Shown one piece after another: positions 23,962 through 35,497 of a stretch of DNA of 64,000 bases. Origin of the DNA: Raffaelea ambrosiae (Eukaryota > Ascomycota > Sordariomycetes > Ophiostomatales > Ophiostomataceae); contig PCDI01000003.1 in assembly GCA_002778195.1 (NCBI GenBank), forward strand, positions 2,749,913-2,813,912. Direction: 5' to 3'. A model generated the notes under the pieces. It was not told the DNA's origin, searched no databases, and saw nothing but the letters and a program-made list of their open reading frames with translations. How positions within the stretch are numbered: the first letter of the stretch is position 1; every line of letters starts with the position of its first letter. The position numbers and the translations under genes were made by a program.

Positions 23962-25179
23962 TGTTTCGGGTAGTCGAACGAGTCTGGAGTTGAGCGGTAT
24001 GGAGGAGGGGTAGTTCGGTTAGGCCAAGCAGGTCGAGAGATATATGGCTAGTGAGGACAATAAACACGCGTCATGTCTTGGCACTTACACTAACACGTGA
24101 CCTAAGCAGCGACTGAGGTTCCCCGAGCGACTGAAGAGGTTAATGGTTCAGCCGTATTCCCGGTCCTAAATGTGAGAAGATTGTTCCCGGACTTTGCCCG
24201 TCACATACGAACGCGGTCGTGGTTGACGATTGCCTGGAGCAACGAGCATCGGAACGTGCTAAGCCAGATTCATGATTGTGTGGTTCGCCCCCGTGAACTT
24301 TTGCAGGGTATACTTGAAGGCAGAGTCGCCCAACTTGGCTACAGTAAGTTTTGATTGTATGTCATCGAACTGTTGTCTTCTTTTTCGCAGTTTTAACAAG
24401 TCCACTCTTTGCTATTCTATTTCTTGCTTACTCGTAAGTGCACGCCTTGATTTATCTTTGTTTGATTCGCTTTACTTCGTTTGATGATATATCATAAAAC
24501 ATGCCACTTACATTGCCATTTACTCGTATAAATTCTCTATTTTCGAATCGTTCAACAAATGACAGTTATTCAATCGCCTCTTTGTGTATCAGTTTGTCAA
24601 TTCTCTTTTCTTTGATTGTTTTTCTCTCCTGTTTCATGCTCCACCTTGCACATAATAGGTCGCAGTTTAAACGACTCTGGCAACTAGTCTTTGTGGCCAC
24701 GCTTGACCAACTCTCTTGATTTCGAGATGGAAAGACATCCGAAACAAATTTCCACTTTACAATCCAGTCCACTATCATGACTCCGTTGCCAGTGCAGGCT
24801 TGCACATTCTATCACAGCGAACATAGTCGACACTTTGGCGTCGGCCTGCTGCCCTCATTAATGTGAGGTAGCCAGTGCTGCAATGGCAATTCCTACGTAT
24901 GGAAATCTCCCCAGCTTTTGGAGTATGCTCACATTTCTGAGCACAGATTTGCAGGCAGTCGTCACTCGCAGCTATCCCTCCTGGCCACACAACCTGATTG
25001 TCAAGGGACTGTGGAAAATCGCCTCACTGCTTGCTGGAAATTCGGTGTGGCATCCTGTGGAGCCCGGTTGCTAATTAAAGTTTCAGGCTCCACTTGCAAA
25101 CCAAACTAATTGCGATCCGGGCTGATTCCGTTGTATACAATGGCAAATTAGAACAAGATAAGAATCCAAGAAAGGATAC
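23962..25179. other. AT-rich intergenic stretch
   Basis: The sequence becomes clearly AT-rich from about 24300, in contrast to the GC-rich coding regions nearby. No intact gene. It could be a decayed (for example RIP-mutated) repeat, but I recognise no transposon protein fragment. Confidence 0.5.
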
Positions 25180-25251
25180 GGGCTTGTGGTTTAGTGGTAT
25201 AATACTCCCTTAGCATGGGAGTGGTCCAGGGTTCGATTCCCTGCAAGTCCA
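25180..25251 (+). tRNA. tRNA-Ala (AGC)
   Basis: A complete cloverleaf reads from 25180. The 7-bp acceptor stem pairs 25180-25186 with 25244-25250 and includes the alanine identity pair G3:U70. The anticodon stem CTCCC/GGGAG encloses a 7-nt loop with anticodon AGC at 25212-25214. The T-arm carries GGTTCGATTCC (B box). Discriminator base A73 is at 25251; there is no intron and no encoded CCA. A T run (25254-25258) follows as the Pol III terminator. Confidence 0.97.
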
Positions 25252-26412
25252 TCTTTTTGTCTCTTTTGCAAATTTTGGCCAGTGCTTCTTCTTATATTCT
25301 TTTTTTTATTCTTTTTTGGAATTAATTGGCTTCCATAAGGCTTCTTGGGGTTTTAAGTCCCCACTACGCCGACATTTCGCTGCGCAGAGCCCCTTTCAAA
25401 TGAGCGGTGCTAGTTAACCAGGTTGACTCTTCAGCGTTGAGAGGAAAGGCAACGATGGGAAGAGAGCCACGACTTGTCATCTTCTAGTTAATATGATGTT
25501 TATTAACTTTTTTTGTGAACTTTGTATATCAGCTGTCAAAACTGCTTCTTTCCATGTCTACGGGTCTGAACGACTGCGGCGAAATAGGGGCATTAACGTT
25601 CTTCTAAAAGAAACCAGACTATGACAAACCCGGCTCTGCATTCACATACTGGCAGTTCGCGTCGCAATTTTTTTTCGCGTAGTTTCGTACGTTCTTGTTG
25701 ACGAGTATCATTCCGCGACTAGCGAGCTTATGAATTCTGATTAATGTGGTGGTGCAAACACTGGCATAGGATGATGTGCTCCTACCCCTACGTGACAACA
25801 TCTTATACGTGAATTTTGGCTCACCCTTGTATGTACTCCCACATCACCCAGGTGGCTTAGCAAAGGTTTGGCATGCATATTCTCCGGTACCCATAATTGT
25901 GTCAAGCTTCTATGGCAGATTCTTGTCTTGGTTCTTGCCGACTTGGCTTTGTCTTTCCGCTGATAATCGCGCCAACTTCAAAGTATCCCGCTGCAGCATG
26001 TTTCTGGAACTTCACGAAGGCGTATGTCAAAGTCGCCCACATGTCTAGCGATACTGTCTATGCGCCACAAGTCTAGACCGTGCCAGACGCACATTGTGCC
26101 GTGGGGGTCTTGAAAGACGTGATCTGTCCGTGCATCCAGCACACATTGAAACACATCGCGTGCTACGATAGGAACGACGGCAAGGCCACTGCAGTCGGAC
26201 TCACAGTCCGACTTTTTCTGCCCCTTCCATGCACGTATCCCAGCAGATCGCTCTCACCATGTGCCCACACAATGTTGCGAAAAGCAAAGCTGCAAGTGGT
26301 TGGCCCACACTTGCCACCCAAGAGCGGTATAAGAGCAGCTGCATAGCAGTGTCAAGCGCAATCGTACATCATCGTCTTGAGCACATTTCAAGCACAGTTC
26401 TAGCTTATCAAC
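25252..26412. other. AT-rich intergenic, then promoter of MFS gene
   Basis: AT-rich up to about 26050, then nearer average composition in the likely promoter of the MFS carrier. No gene found. Confidence 0.5.
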
Positions 26413-28585
26413 ATGGCCGAAAACTCGTACGAAAAGTCGGCCGCAGTCGGCATCAGCGAGACACCCACATCTCCGTCAGACACGACCGAAACACCGCATG
26501 TGGACAGGAGTCCTGTCAGGAAACGAGAATGGTGGTCATGGGGTCGCAAAGGAGAAAAGAACGATCCAGAGCACGTGCAGGATCCAGTGGCACGACGATT
26601 TGCGTGGAAGCTGGATCTCATCTTTTGGTACGAAATCGCAGTTCACAATGCGGACTATCTCAAAGAATCACTGCGTCCGAGAAGCAAAAGCTGATGAAAG
26701 CCACTAGCACATACGTTTTCCTCGGTTATTTCATAAAATGCTTAGACCAGAACTCGTACAGTATGTCCCCGCTGGGTTATCCCTGCTATGCGGTTCTTGA
26801 AAGTTGACTCTGCATCCAGGTAATGCGTTCGTCAGTGGCATGAAAGAAGATGTAAGTAGTTACGGAATTTAGCTCAAACATGATCCCCCAAATCACTGAC
26901 CCGTTTCCAGTTGCACATGTATGGGAATGAGCGCAACCTCCTAGTCACCTGGTTTGGTATCGGCATCATCATTGGCACTGTCCCGGCTCAAATGATACAG
27001 CTTCGCTATGTTCGTCCGTCTGTCTACATACCAGTCTGCGAGATCATCTGGAGTGCGCTCACTATGTCTATGGCGGCAGCGAAGAATATCGAAACCGTAA
27101 GAGTTTCTCTTCCCTCCTCACGAACCATTTACTGACCTCACTGACCATTGCAGATGTATGCTCTGCGCTTCTTCACAGGATTGGTGGAGTCGTGCGCGTT
27201 TCCTGGCTATGCCGCCCTTCTGGGAACGTGGTATGGTCCAGCCCAGCAGGTTGCCCGCCAGCAAATCCTCGAGCAGACAACCTCTGCTACGGCCATGTTC
27301 AGCGGCTACCTCCAAACTGCACTTTACAGCGGCTTGAACGGCAGGCATGGCATTCCGGGCTGGCGCTGGATGTACATTTTCGATGGTCGGTGAATGTTTT
27401 TGCCTTGGTGGAAATGAAGTTCTTTCATTTTTTTCTGTCAAAAATCTCCAACTGACACAACAAAGGCATCATCTCAATCCCCATTGCTCTGTATGGATTT
27501 TACGCCATCCCAGACCGCCCAACAACCACGCGTGCTCCGTGGCTAAGCAAAGAGGTATGCTTCCGCAAGGAATGGCGACCGTACTTTTTATCTTGTGTCT
27601 ACTAAGACCATCCACAGGAACGTGCATATGCAGTCGCGTCTCTCGGCAGGATCGGACGCGTATCATCAAAACGCCTGACATGGAAAATGATCAAGGCTGT
27701 GTACCTCAGCAAGTACATCTGGGTTTTTGTTGCGGCTTACACGTAAGTTGCTCCGCCCTTTGCGACCAATGCCGTCGAACTAGTCAACTCACAAATAGTC
27801 TTCTTCCATATGGAGGAAACGGATCCGGCTATTTTAATCTGTGGCTACAGGCGGAAGGGTACTCTGTTCAGCAGGTCAACCTCATCCCAACCGCTGGAAA
27901 TGCTTTGACGATCATTTCGGCCATCGTATTCGGCGCTTATGCAGACTACACGGGGCGCCGAATTTCTGCTGCCCTGGCCGTTGCTGTGATCAATACGGTT
28001 GCCAACATCATGCTGTCAATTTGGTACATTCCGAAGAGGGCCATATTTGTGGCCCAATTCATGACCTTTGTCGGTCCCATTCTGCAACCATTCGTTATTG
28101 TGAGTCGGAGACGACCCCTTTTCTCCTAACATACAATCTGACTCGCGTAGGCGTATGGAAACGAAATCTTCCAGTTCAACAGCAACTTACGCCAGCTGCT
28201 CGTGGCCACTGGAAACATTTTCACGTATACGTTTTCTGCGTGGACTGGCGGTGAGCACAGGACTGGGGCTGTCCGTGGACTGTGGAAGATGAGACTGACA
28301 AGACCCGTGCAGTTGCCCTTTTCCCGACATACGATGCCCCCCATTACAAATACGCTTACCAGGTCATGATCCTGTTTACGGGTCTTGGAACCATTGCGGC
28401 TATTTGGCTCAAGATTATTGGCTTGCAGCTGTGAGTTGCCTATTCGTTTTCCAATTTTGCCAACTTGTCTGACAAAAGACAGTGAATCGGGCAAGGACAA
28501 CGGCGTCGAATACTTTCGCCGAGCCGAAGAAGATGACACACCAGAGCAACCGGCTCTGGAGCCTAGACAGATTGCACAACCGTGA
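26413..28585 (+). CDS. MFS carrier, anion:cation symporter (ACS/Dal5-like) family
   Basis: Membrane symporter of the family that imports vitamins (pantothenate, biotin precursors), allantoate or other small acids. Eleven exons: 26413-26627, 26708-26760, 26820-26851, 26911-27096, 27154-27389, 27467-27554, 27618-27742, 27799-28099, 28151-28250, 28313-28430, 28483-28585; 518 aa. Family features: the GYFIKCLDQNS segment in TM1, NAFVSGMKEDLHMYGNE, and ALRFFTGLVESCAFPGY. The exon 5/6 join is doubtful. The family pattern FDGIISIPIALYG would need one more C at about 27480; the frame is otherwise saved only by a donor at 27390 that inserts RHHLN. GC content is lower and introns more numerous than in neighbouring genes. 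Confidence 0.8.
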
Positions 28586-28830
28586 ACGAACCTGAAGATT
28601 TCAGGAGTTGGCAGAAACTCTCTTGGTACCCCTGCAGAGCCATATCAAAGTTGGGACTTGGAAACCTTCGTCCGCGTAAAGAATACAGTAATATTTTCGA
28701 GGGAAGCAATATATTGAGAGACAATCCTAGCTATTTAGACGCCGTCTACCCATGGTGTCTTGATTTGCGTCAGGTTGCCCCCAGGGACACCCCCCCTCCG
28801 CCACAGTGATGCCAACAGAGGCCGTGCTGC

Positions 28831-31800
28831 CTACAGAGGCTGTGGGCACTCGATCATGCCTATGACGTGCGACTTGTCCTTGCAGTTGGTGGTTTTCAAG
28901 TCCCCGTCGCGGCACGTGGAGACGACTTCGAAATCATTCGAGTAGCTCAGTATGCCCGCACCGTTGAACGTTCCCGAGTAGAGGAACACGCCCGGCGCCG
29001 CACGGGGAATGGTAAAGTTGTATGTGCCGTCCAGATAGTAATCCGGCTTGTCCAGAACCACGGCTTCCAGAAAGGGGGCAGAGGTCTGGTATTGGCCTAG
29101 GACGAAATCGGGCTGAGAGCAGGGGTCGTATGTGTCCCCCTTCCGCATGCTGAAGACTTCCCAATGCGTCGCGGTGTTGGCATTCACGAGGAAGTGGATG
29201 TTGATTCGGAAGATCGAAGTCTTGTCATTTTCGATCGGATTGGCCGTCTTTGTCGGCTTCGGTTGTGTGTATACCGACGGCGTGGTTGTGGACGTGGTCG
29301 TCGGGGGCGGCGGCGGCGGTGGCGTCGGCGATGGCGTCGGCTTGGTGCTGGTCGGGAACTTGGCGGTGATGGAGGCCCACCACGCGCTTTGCCGGCTGGC
29401 AATGGAGCTCGCCAAGGCCGACAGAGACTGGTTCGGGAGGAGGGAATGCTCGGCCTCCCACACCTGGCCGGTGAAGGTCTTGACGGGCATGGTTCCGTTC
29501 TGGGTCAGAGTCGTGGTGGAGGGGGCGGCATTGCACCCGGCGGTGTCGTAGCAGTTGGTCTCCGTGGTGGTGGTGAGCGTCGACGCACCGGTGGGCACGA
29601 AGCTGTGGACGGTGACAGCACAGATGGTCGCCGTCTTCTCCGTCGAGCAGGTCATGTCGTCGTCATGTGGCTTGTTGGGGTCAGCGATCCCGGGCGGGCC
29701 GGGCGGTCTCGGTCCCGGGGGCGGACCGGGCGGGGGCTGTACGCTCGTCGGCTTCGGCTTCGGCGGCGGCTTTCCGTTGCTGCCACCGCCACCCCCGCCG
29801 CCTCCGCCGCCGCTGCAGTTGGGACCGGTGCAGCCACCGCAGTTGGAGCCCTTGCAGCCGCTGCTTCCGCCGCCGCCGCTTCCACCGCCGCCGCCACCGC
29901 AGCCGCCGCCTATGCAGCCGAGACCGCCGCACACAAACAGCGGACAGCCACCGGAGCAGGCGCCGAGCAAGCAGGGCAGGCCTCCACCGCAGCCAAAAAG
30001 GCCACACCCGCCGCCGCATCCCCAGATGCCACATCCGCCGCCGCAGCCAAACAGGCCGCACCCGCCACCGTTGCCATCGTCTCCCCCTCCCAGTCCGCAC
30101 CCAAATATTCCGCAGTAGTGCGGGCCACAGCCGGCGGTGCACGTTTCCTTCGGCTTGCCGCTGGAGAATGTGAGGGGCGGCGGATATTGGACGGGCGGGA
30201 TGGGAAGGGGGATGGTTGGCTGCGGCTGGATGGTAATCGTGTGTGAGCTCGTGGGAAAGATGACAAACAGTGGAGTGGCGCTCGACGATGACGCCGGTGT
30301 CTGCGTAACAAACGGAGTCGGAGGGAACGGCATGACACTGGGGGGGAAGGACACGGTGAAAGGCGGCGGCATCACACTCTGCACGGGCGAAAACGAGATG
30401 CCAGGCGCGGGTGTGCCCGGCTGCGCTGGTGTAGGAGGGGACCCAGTAGAGGGAGAAAGTGCCGGTGAGCCGGTCTTGGAGGACGCCGACGTGGCCGACC
30501 CGGGCGTTGGCTGTCCAGGAGGTGGAGAGGTAGGTGTGGTCGGCGTGGGGGCAGGGCCTGGTGTAGAAGACGCGGGCTTGGACGCGCCTGGCGTGGAGGA
30601 CTCCGTGGTAGGCTTTCCTGGTGCGGGCGGTGTGGGTGAGTTGTTTGTCGTCGAGCCCGGAGAGGGAGCTGGCGAAGAAGTGGGTTTAGAGGCTGGCGTC
30701 GAGGCTGGCGTAGAGGGCGTAGAAGCTGTCCTGGAGGGCGTAGAAGGTGTGGAGGGCTCGGGCCCTGGCAAGCTGGCCACGCCTGACGTCGACGTGACCG
30801 CGCCGGACGGGACGGTAATGGGCCAGAACTGGATCTCGGATGTCGTGATGGGGGGTACCGAGATTGTCGTCGTAATGGTGTCCGTCTTGCTGCCGGAAAG
30901 AGACATCAGCGTGGTGACCAGGGGGGGCCAGGAGAAGGTGGTTTGCGAGCCGAGGGGCGAGGGCGGCAGGACCAGTGTGCAGGGCGGAAGGCAGCCGACA
31001 TGGGGATTGGAACTTGTCCAGATAGACGGCGGGACGTAGACGACACTCCCGTTGTCACCCCCGGAACCACTCCCGGAGCCGCTCCCGGAACCGCCATCAC
31101 CGCTACCGCTTCCCTCCACAATGTACTGCGGCCGGTACACGGCCAGCTGGCTCCAGTACGGATGCGAGTTGTTGAAGACGTAGTCCGCGGACGGCACGTT
31201 CTGGGCGCCCTGGATGGAGCGGTCGGCGATCATGGTCGACGCCCCGATGGTGACCAGGTTGTAGATGGACGTGTTGCCGTTGTTGTTCTCCAGATACACC
31301 AGGCTGTTCTGGCAGCTGCGCGTGTCCACGCACGGCAGCTCGGCGTAGTCGCGGAAGAAGGCGTAGAGCCCGGCGCCGGCAATTTCGATGCCGCGCGACT
31401 CCACCACCCGCAGCGCCCACGACGCGTCGCACCCGGCCTGGCCGGCGCCGCCGGACTGGCAGACGTAGTACAGCGGGTCACTGGCGTACAGCAGGCTGCC
31501 GTTCGGCGCAAACGGCGCGGGCGGGGCCGGCACGGGCTGGTAGTAGGGGCTCTCCGTCTGGATCATGCCCGCCAGCACGTTGTGCGCGTGGTACAGGCTG
31601 TACTGGTACAGCGTGCAGTGCTCAAACGCCGTCCCGTACATCCACGTCGGCTGCGTGCTCTCGACCAGCACGCCGCGGCCCACGTACACGCTGATCGGCG
31701 TGTTCTGCGCGTCGTCAATGTCGTGGTCCGCCACCCAGCCCCACACGTTCTCGAGGTACGCGCTGCCCGTCGCCGTCATGTGCAAGAGCAGCGTGCCCGC

Positions 31801-34604
31801 CATGCACTGGGCGCGGGGCTGCGACCCCTGCGTCGACGGGCACTGGGCCGCCTGCATCTCCGTGCCCGCCGCCCCCCCCATGCGGAAGTGCGCGTCCCAC
31901 ATGGCCGCCGCGCCGGGCTTGTCCGCCGCCAGGTTCCACTCCACCGCCACCAGCCCCGGCGTCGGGCCGGCGTGCGTGAACATCAGGTCCTGGATCTCGA
32001 CGCTGCCCACGGCCCCGCCCACCGGCCCGACCCGCACCAGGACGTGTGGCACGGCCGGGTCTTGAAACTTGGGGCCCTTGGCCACCAGCCGCGCCCACGC
32101 CTGTCCGACAATGCGCGCCCCGGCCGGGATCGTGATCGTGTCCGTCAGCACGTAGGCCCCGGCATCGACAAAGATGACGTTGCTGCTGTCCGGCCCGTAC
32201 TTGTCGAGGATGTGCTGGAAGGCCTTTGTGTCGTCCGTGACGCCGTCACCCTTGCACGCCCATTTCATCTGCACAATCTTGCCGGCCGGCGTCGACGCGT
32301 ACTGGTTTCTCTTGTGGTCCAGGTACAGCGGCTTTTTGAAGGCGCCCCCGACGCCTTCCGTGAGACCGGGCTGCCGCGGCGACGTCGACAGCGTGCCGGC
32401 TTGGAAGCCGCTGCTCACGCCGGACATGTACACGGCGTCGCCAATGGTGAAGAAATCCATGGCCGACACCGCGCTGTCGTCGGCCAGATGCGTCTTGTTC
32501 TGCGTGTCCCGGATGTCGTACTGGACCCCGTGGAACACCACGTTGTCCAGTGTCACCATGGTCGAGCCCTTCCCCGGCCCCTTCTCCGGCGGGAAGAGCA
32601 ACACGCCCGTCGTGGTGTTCTTGATCACGGTGTCCTGCAGATAGATGGACCCTGTCGTGTGCGATTTGTTGTCTTGGCGAAGGAGGTTGAGGCCCACGCC
32701 GCAGCTGGCGATGAACAGGCCTTTCCATGTCTATTTTTTTTTTTCGCACATGTTAGCCAACGCTCCCAGGTCAGTCAGCGCTCCCGTACCCGAATTGGAA
32801 AGAGCGGTGGTTGTTCGTACGTATCCCCAGTCCCAGATGAGCTGCGCGGCTGTCTGGACCTGGCTAAAGGACAGATCCGTGCACGTAAACTGCTGTGTCC
32901 CGCCGTCTGCTGCGTGTTAATACGGGCCTGGTTTTCCTCCCAGTGTGCGGCACAAACGCGACAAACGGCGAGGTCGATCTTACATATGCCAAACTGCCCG
33001 CCAACAAATCCGACGTTGCTCATGAATCCGCCACTCCCGTTCTCAGCAACTGTCCAGAGGTCAGCCTCGCTGCCAGTCATCCCCATGTGCCATACACGCG
33101 GTCCTCACGGCCACTTACATATCCCTTGCTGCGTCGTGTTGCCAGAAACCGTGCACATGATCTGGACGTTGAAGAGGCTGGTCGCCTGCGCCACCTGGTA
33201 GTGGAAGGCGGCCACATGGGCATCTTGGGCCGTCTCCGTGATGTCCACGATGAAGTTCCGGATTTGGCGGTAGAAGTTGGACTGGCCCCGCCGTTAGAAA
33301 AGAAGACACGACGGTTTGGGGGTCGGATGCAGCGGGTGTTCCTCACCGTGTTGAGATACCACTCCGGCGGACTGCCCCAGCCGCTGCCAGTGCTGTTGGT
33401 TTGCCCCTTTTGGTAGTACACGTCTGTGACAATCACGCCGAGTCCAATGAACGACGGTGCGGCCTTGATGATGGGGAGATGGTTTGGCTGCCTCCCCGTC
33501 AGCAACGTCTCCCGCGAGAAACCATGGGGTCCAATGGGACGATACTTGCATTTCCGATCATCTGCGTTTCATACATGGCAACAATGGCCGAGCTGACGAG
33601 ATATGTGCCTGTATGTAGTCCCCCCCTCCAGAACGAGAACGCGTCAGAAACCACCGGTGTCGTTCGGCCCTTGCACGCCACTATGACTGACCTGGGGGGA
33701 AATACACCACGGCGGGCTTGGTGGTGGACGAGGCACAGTGGGCACCACATCGGTTGCCGTCGCTGATGGCTTTGTTGATGGCGGCGGTGTCGTCTGTCTT
33801 TCCGTCGCCTTTCGCGCCGTAGTCCTTCACGTTGCGAAACACTTTGTAGCTGGGGTCGCCCCCGTACGCCGAGGTGCCCTTGTTGTCGATGAGCTCCATC
33901 CAGTAGGATGCCGTGGGCGCATCACGCGCGTCACGGGGCACAGCCGAACGCGCGCGTCCAAAATCCACTTCGCGCTGGGCCCGGAGCTCGTCCAGTGCCT
34001 CGTAGGTGCTGGCCGTGCGGCTCCTCCGCGCGATAGCGGGAGTCGTGGCAGCATCCGCCTCCGCTACGAGAGCCGCGGCCTGCGCCATTTCATCCGTCAC
34101 GGCGAAAGAAGAAGCCGCATCCGACGAATCGGCAGGCAGGGCTGCACTAGACACAGCCTTCTGGCCGTTGACCGTCTCTCCCGACTTGTCTCTCCGCGGC
34201 CCGTAGCTGTTCCGCGTGGGATGGTCCATCCGCGCCTTGTTGGCAGCTGCCATCCGTTTCATGGCGTGGCTGACAACACCGCGGGCACGGTCAATGTCTG
34301 CTGTGGTGACATTTCTGCGTCGAAGCACATGGTCGATGCCACTGACAGCAGAAGATGCGCCGCCGCGAGCGAAGTCGCGACGAGACTGGTGACTTTGCGT
34401 CTCCAGGGCCAGAGCGGAGGCGGCGAGTCTCGCCCGGTTTTCATCGACCACCCTGCTGATCCGGTCAATGTCAATGTGGTCTGTGGCCTTGCTGACGGGA
34501 TGGGGTGCGTCGGAAAAAGACGCTGAGCCCAAGTGGACCATATGGAACACTGAAATCATAGACAGAAGAAGCGCAAGACGCCATGATCGGCTATGACGCG
34601 CCAT
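28831..34604 (-). CDS. giant secreted GH55-type beta-1,3-glucanase-like protein
   Basis: Seven exons (minus strand): 34604-33692, 33608-33550, 33487-33347, 33281-33119, 33049-32984, 32906-32821, 32730-28831; 1775 aa. Signal peptide 1-29. The double pectate-lyase-like beta-helix of GH55 spans about 230-1045, with twin signatures YKVFRNVKDYGAKGDGKTDD and MKWACKGDGVTDDTKAF. After it come a PPSIWTSSNPHVGCLPPCTLVLPP module, a Ser/Thr/Pro mucin-like linker, a Cys/Gly-rich block (about 1390-1500) of GCGLFGCGGG repeats, and a conserved C-terminal module. It likely acts on beta-1,3-glucan at the cell wall or outside the cell. Intron 2 appears to be GC-AG. Intron 6 ends in an A run before TAG. The antisense 752-codon frame is a shadow. 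Confidence 0.87.
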
Positions 34605-35018
34605 TTTTGGTGTCGTTCGTTGTCGACCGAGACGTCAGATACCGATCGATCTTCCCAGCGTACTCTCTTGCAAACCTATGCGATCTGTTTCGCTCTCAGA
34701 CCATGGCGTTTCTGCTGAGATATGTAAATCCATGCGTAGGCGCCTTCTCGCGCATAGTTGGCAGCCAGGGATGGCAGCGAGTAATACCGTCACGGAAGGA
34801 ATCAGGTCCGTTCGTATATGTCAGGATGCACAGACAGGCCACACAGCCACGTTTTCACGAGCAGGGCCGACTGCGATGCAAAAATAAAAATACAAACGTC
34901 ACACTTGATCTATCCGCGGGTCGTGTTACAAGGGCCATGTTTCAGCTGCGTCAACGTCATCTTGTCCGTGACCAGACACCGCTTGAAGATTGGCCGTGGG
35001 AGTTGCGAAACGCTCCCT

Positions 35019-35360
35019 GCATTCGCCAACTGTGGTGTGCTTGGTATAGTCCAGGGAAAGCGACGCGCCCTGTCCTCGAACTCGTTTCAACGAAATACCG
35101 TGACGGCCCTCGGAATGCCGCCCGGGTCTATACTCTCGACACGTGGGGGTCCGTATTGCATGTCGACCAAACCACCCATGCGGCAGTCTGGAGCGACAAG
35201 GGGACCGTTGGTCTCCTAAAAGGTGCGCGTGAGCTATCTTACGGATGCTGGGCACATGGACCTTGCACCCAGCCCAGAACGCAGTGGAGTAGCCCGCTGG
35301 CTGGCTACAGTAGAACCCAGCCCAACCTGTAACTTCCGACACTGTGTCTCCGACAACACA
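35019..35360 (+). pseudogene. relic of an FAD-dependent sterol-reductase-like gene
   Basis: This stretch is collinear with codons about 14-112 of the intact gene at 37637-39175. Matches fall in order: IRQLW against VRQYF, then CGAACTCG, then VLHVD encoded by nearly the same bases (TGCATGTCGAC), then an E-x-x-G segment, GGCTA, and an identical CTTCCGACAC. Spacing differs by a few bases, so the frame is broken, and no functional open frame remains. I infer a decayed duplicate. It ends 138 bp upstream of the metallopeptidase-like gene. Confidence 0.75.
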
Positions 35361-35497
35361 TATAGGCAAGGACCTCGGGAATCTGAAGGACACTTTGGTA
35401 TTTCCAGACCATGTATTGCCAGCCTCGGACTACTGATACATTGCCCTCTTTGTGTCATTCGAACTTGATTGTTGTTTCCTACGAGCGAGTATTGGCC

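Noticed and set aside
22087..23973. 628-codon plus-strand open frame
   Set aside because: Antisense shadow of the phospholipase C gene; Arg/His/Val-rich low-complexity sequence.
30943..33201. 752-codon plus-strand open frame
   Set aside because: Lies antisense to the GH55 gene; His/Arg/Val-rich composition without family features; a GC3-driven shadow.
34583..35332. 249-codon plus-strand open frame
   Set aside because: Not a gene of its own: its 3' half is the decayed FAD-reductase copy and the 5' half is the GH55 promoter and start region on the other strand.
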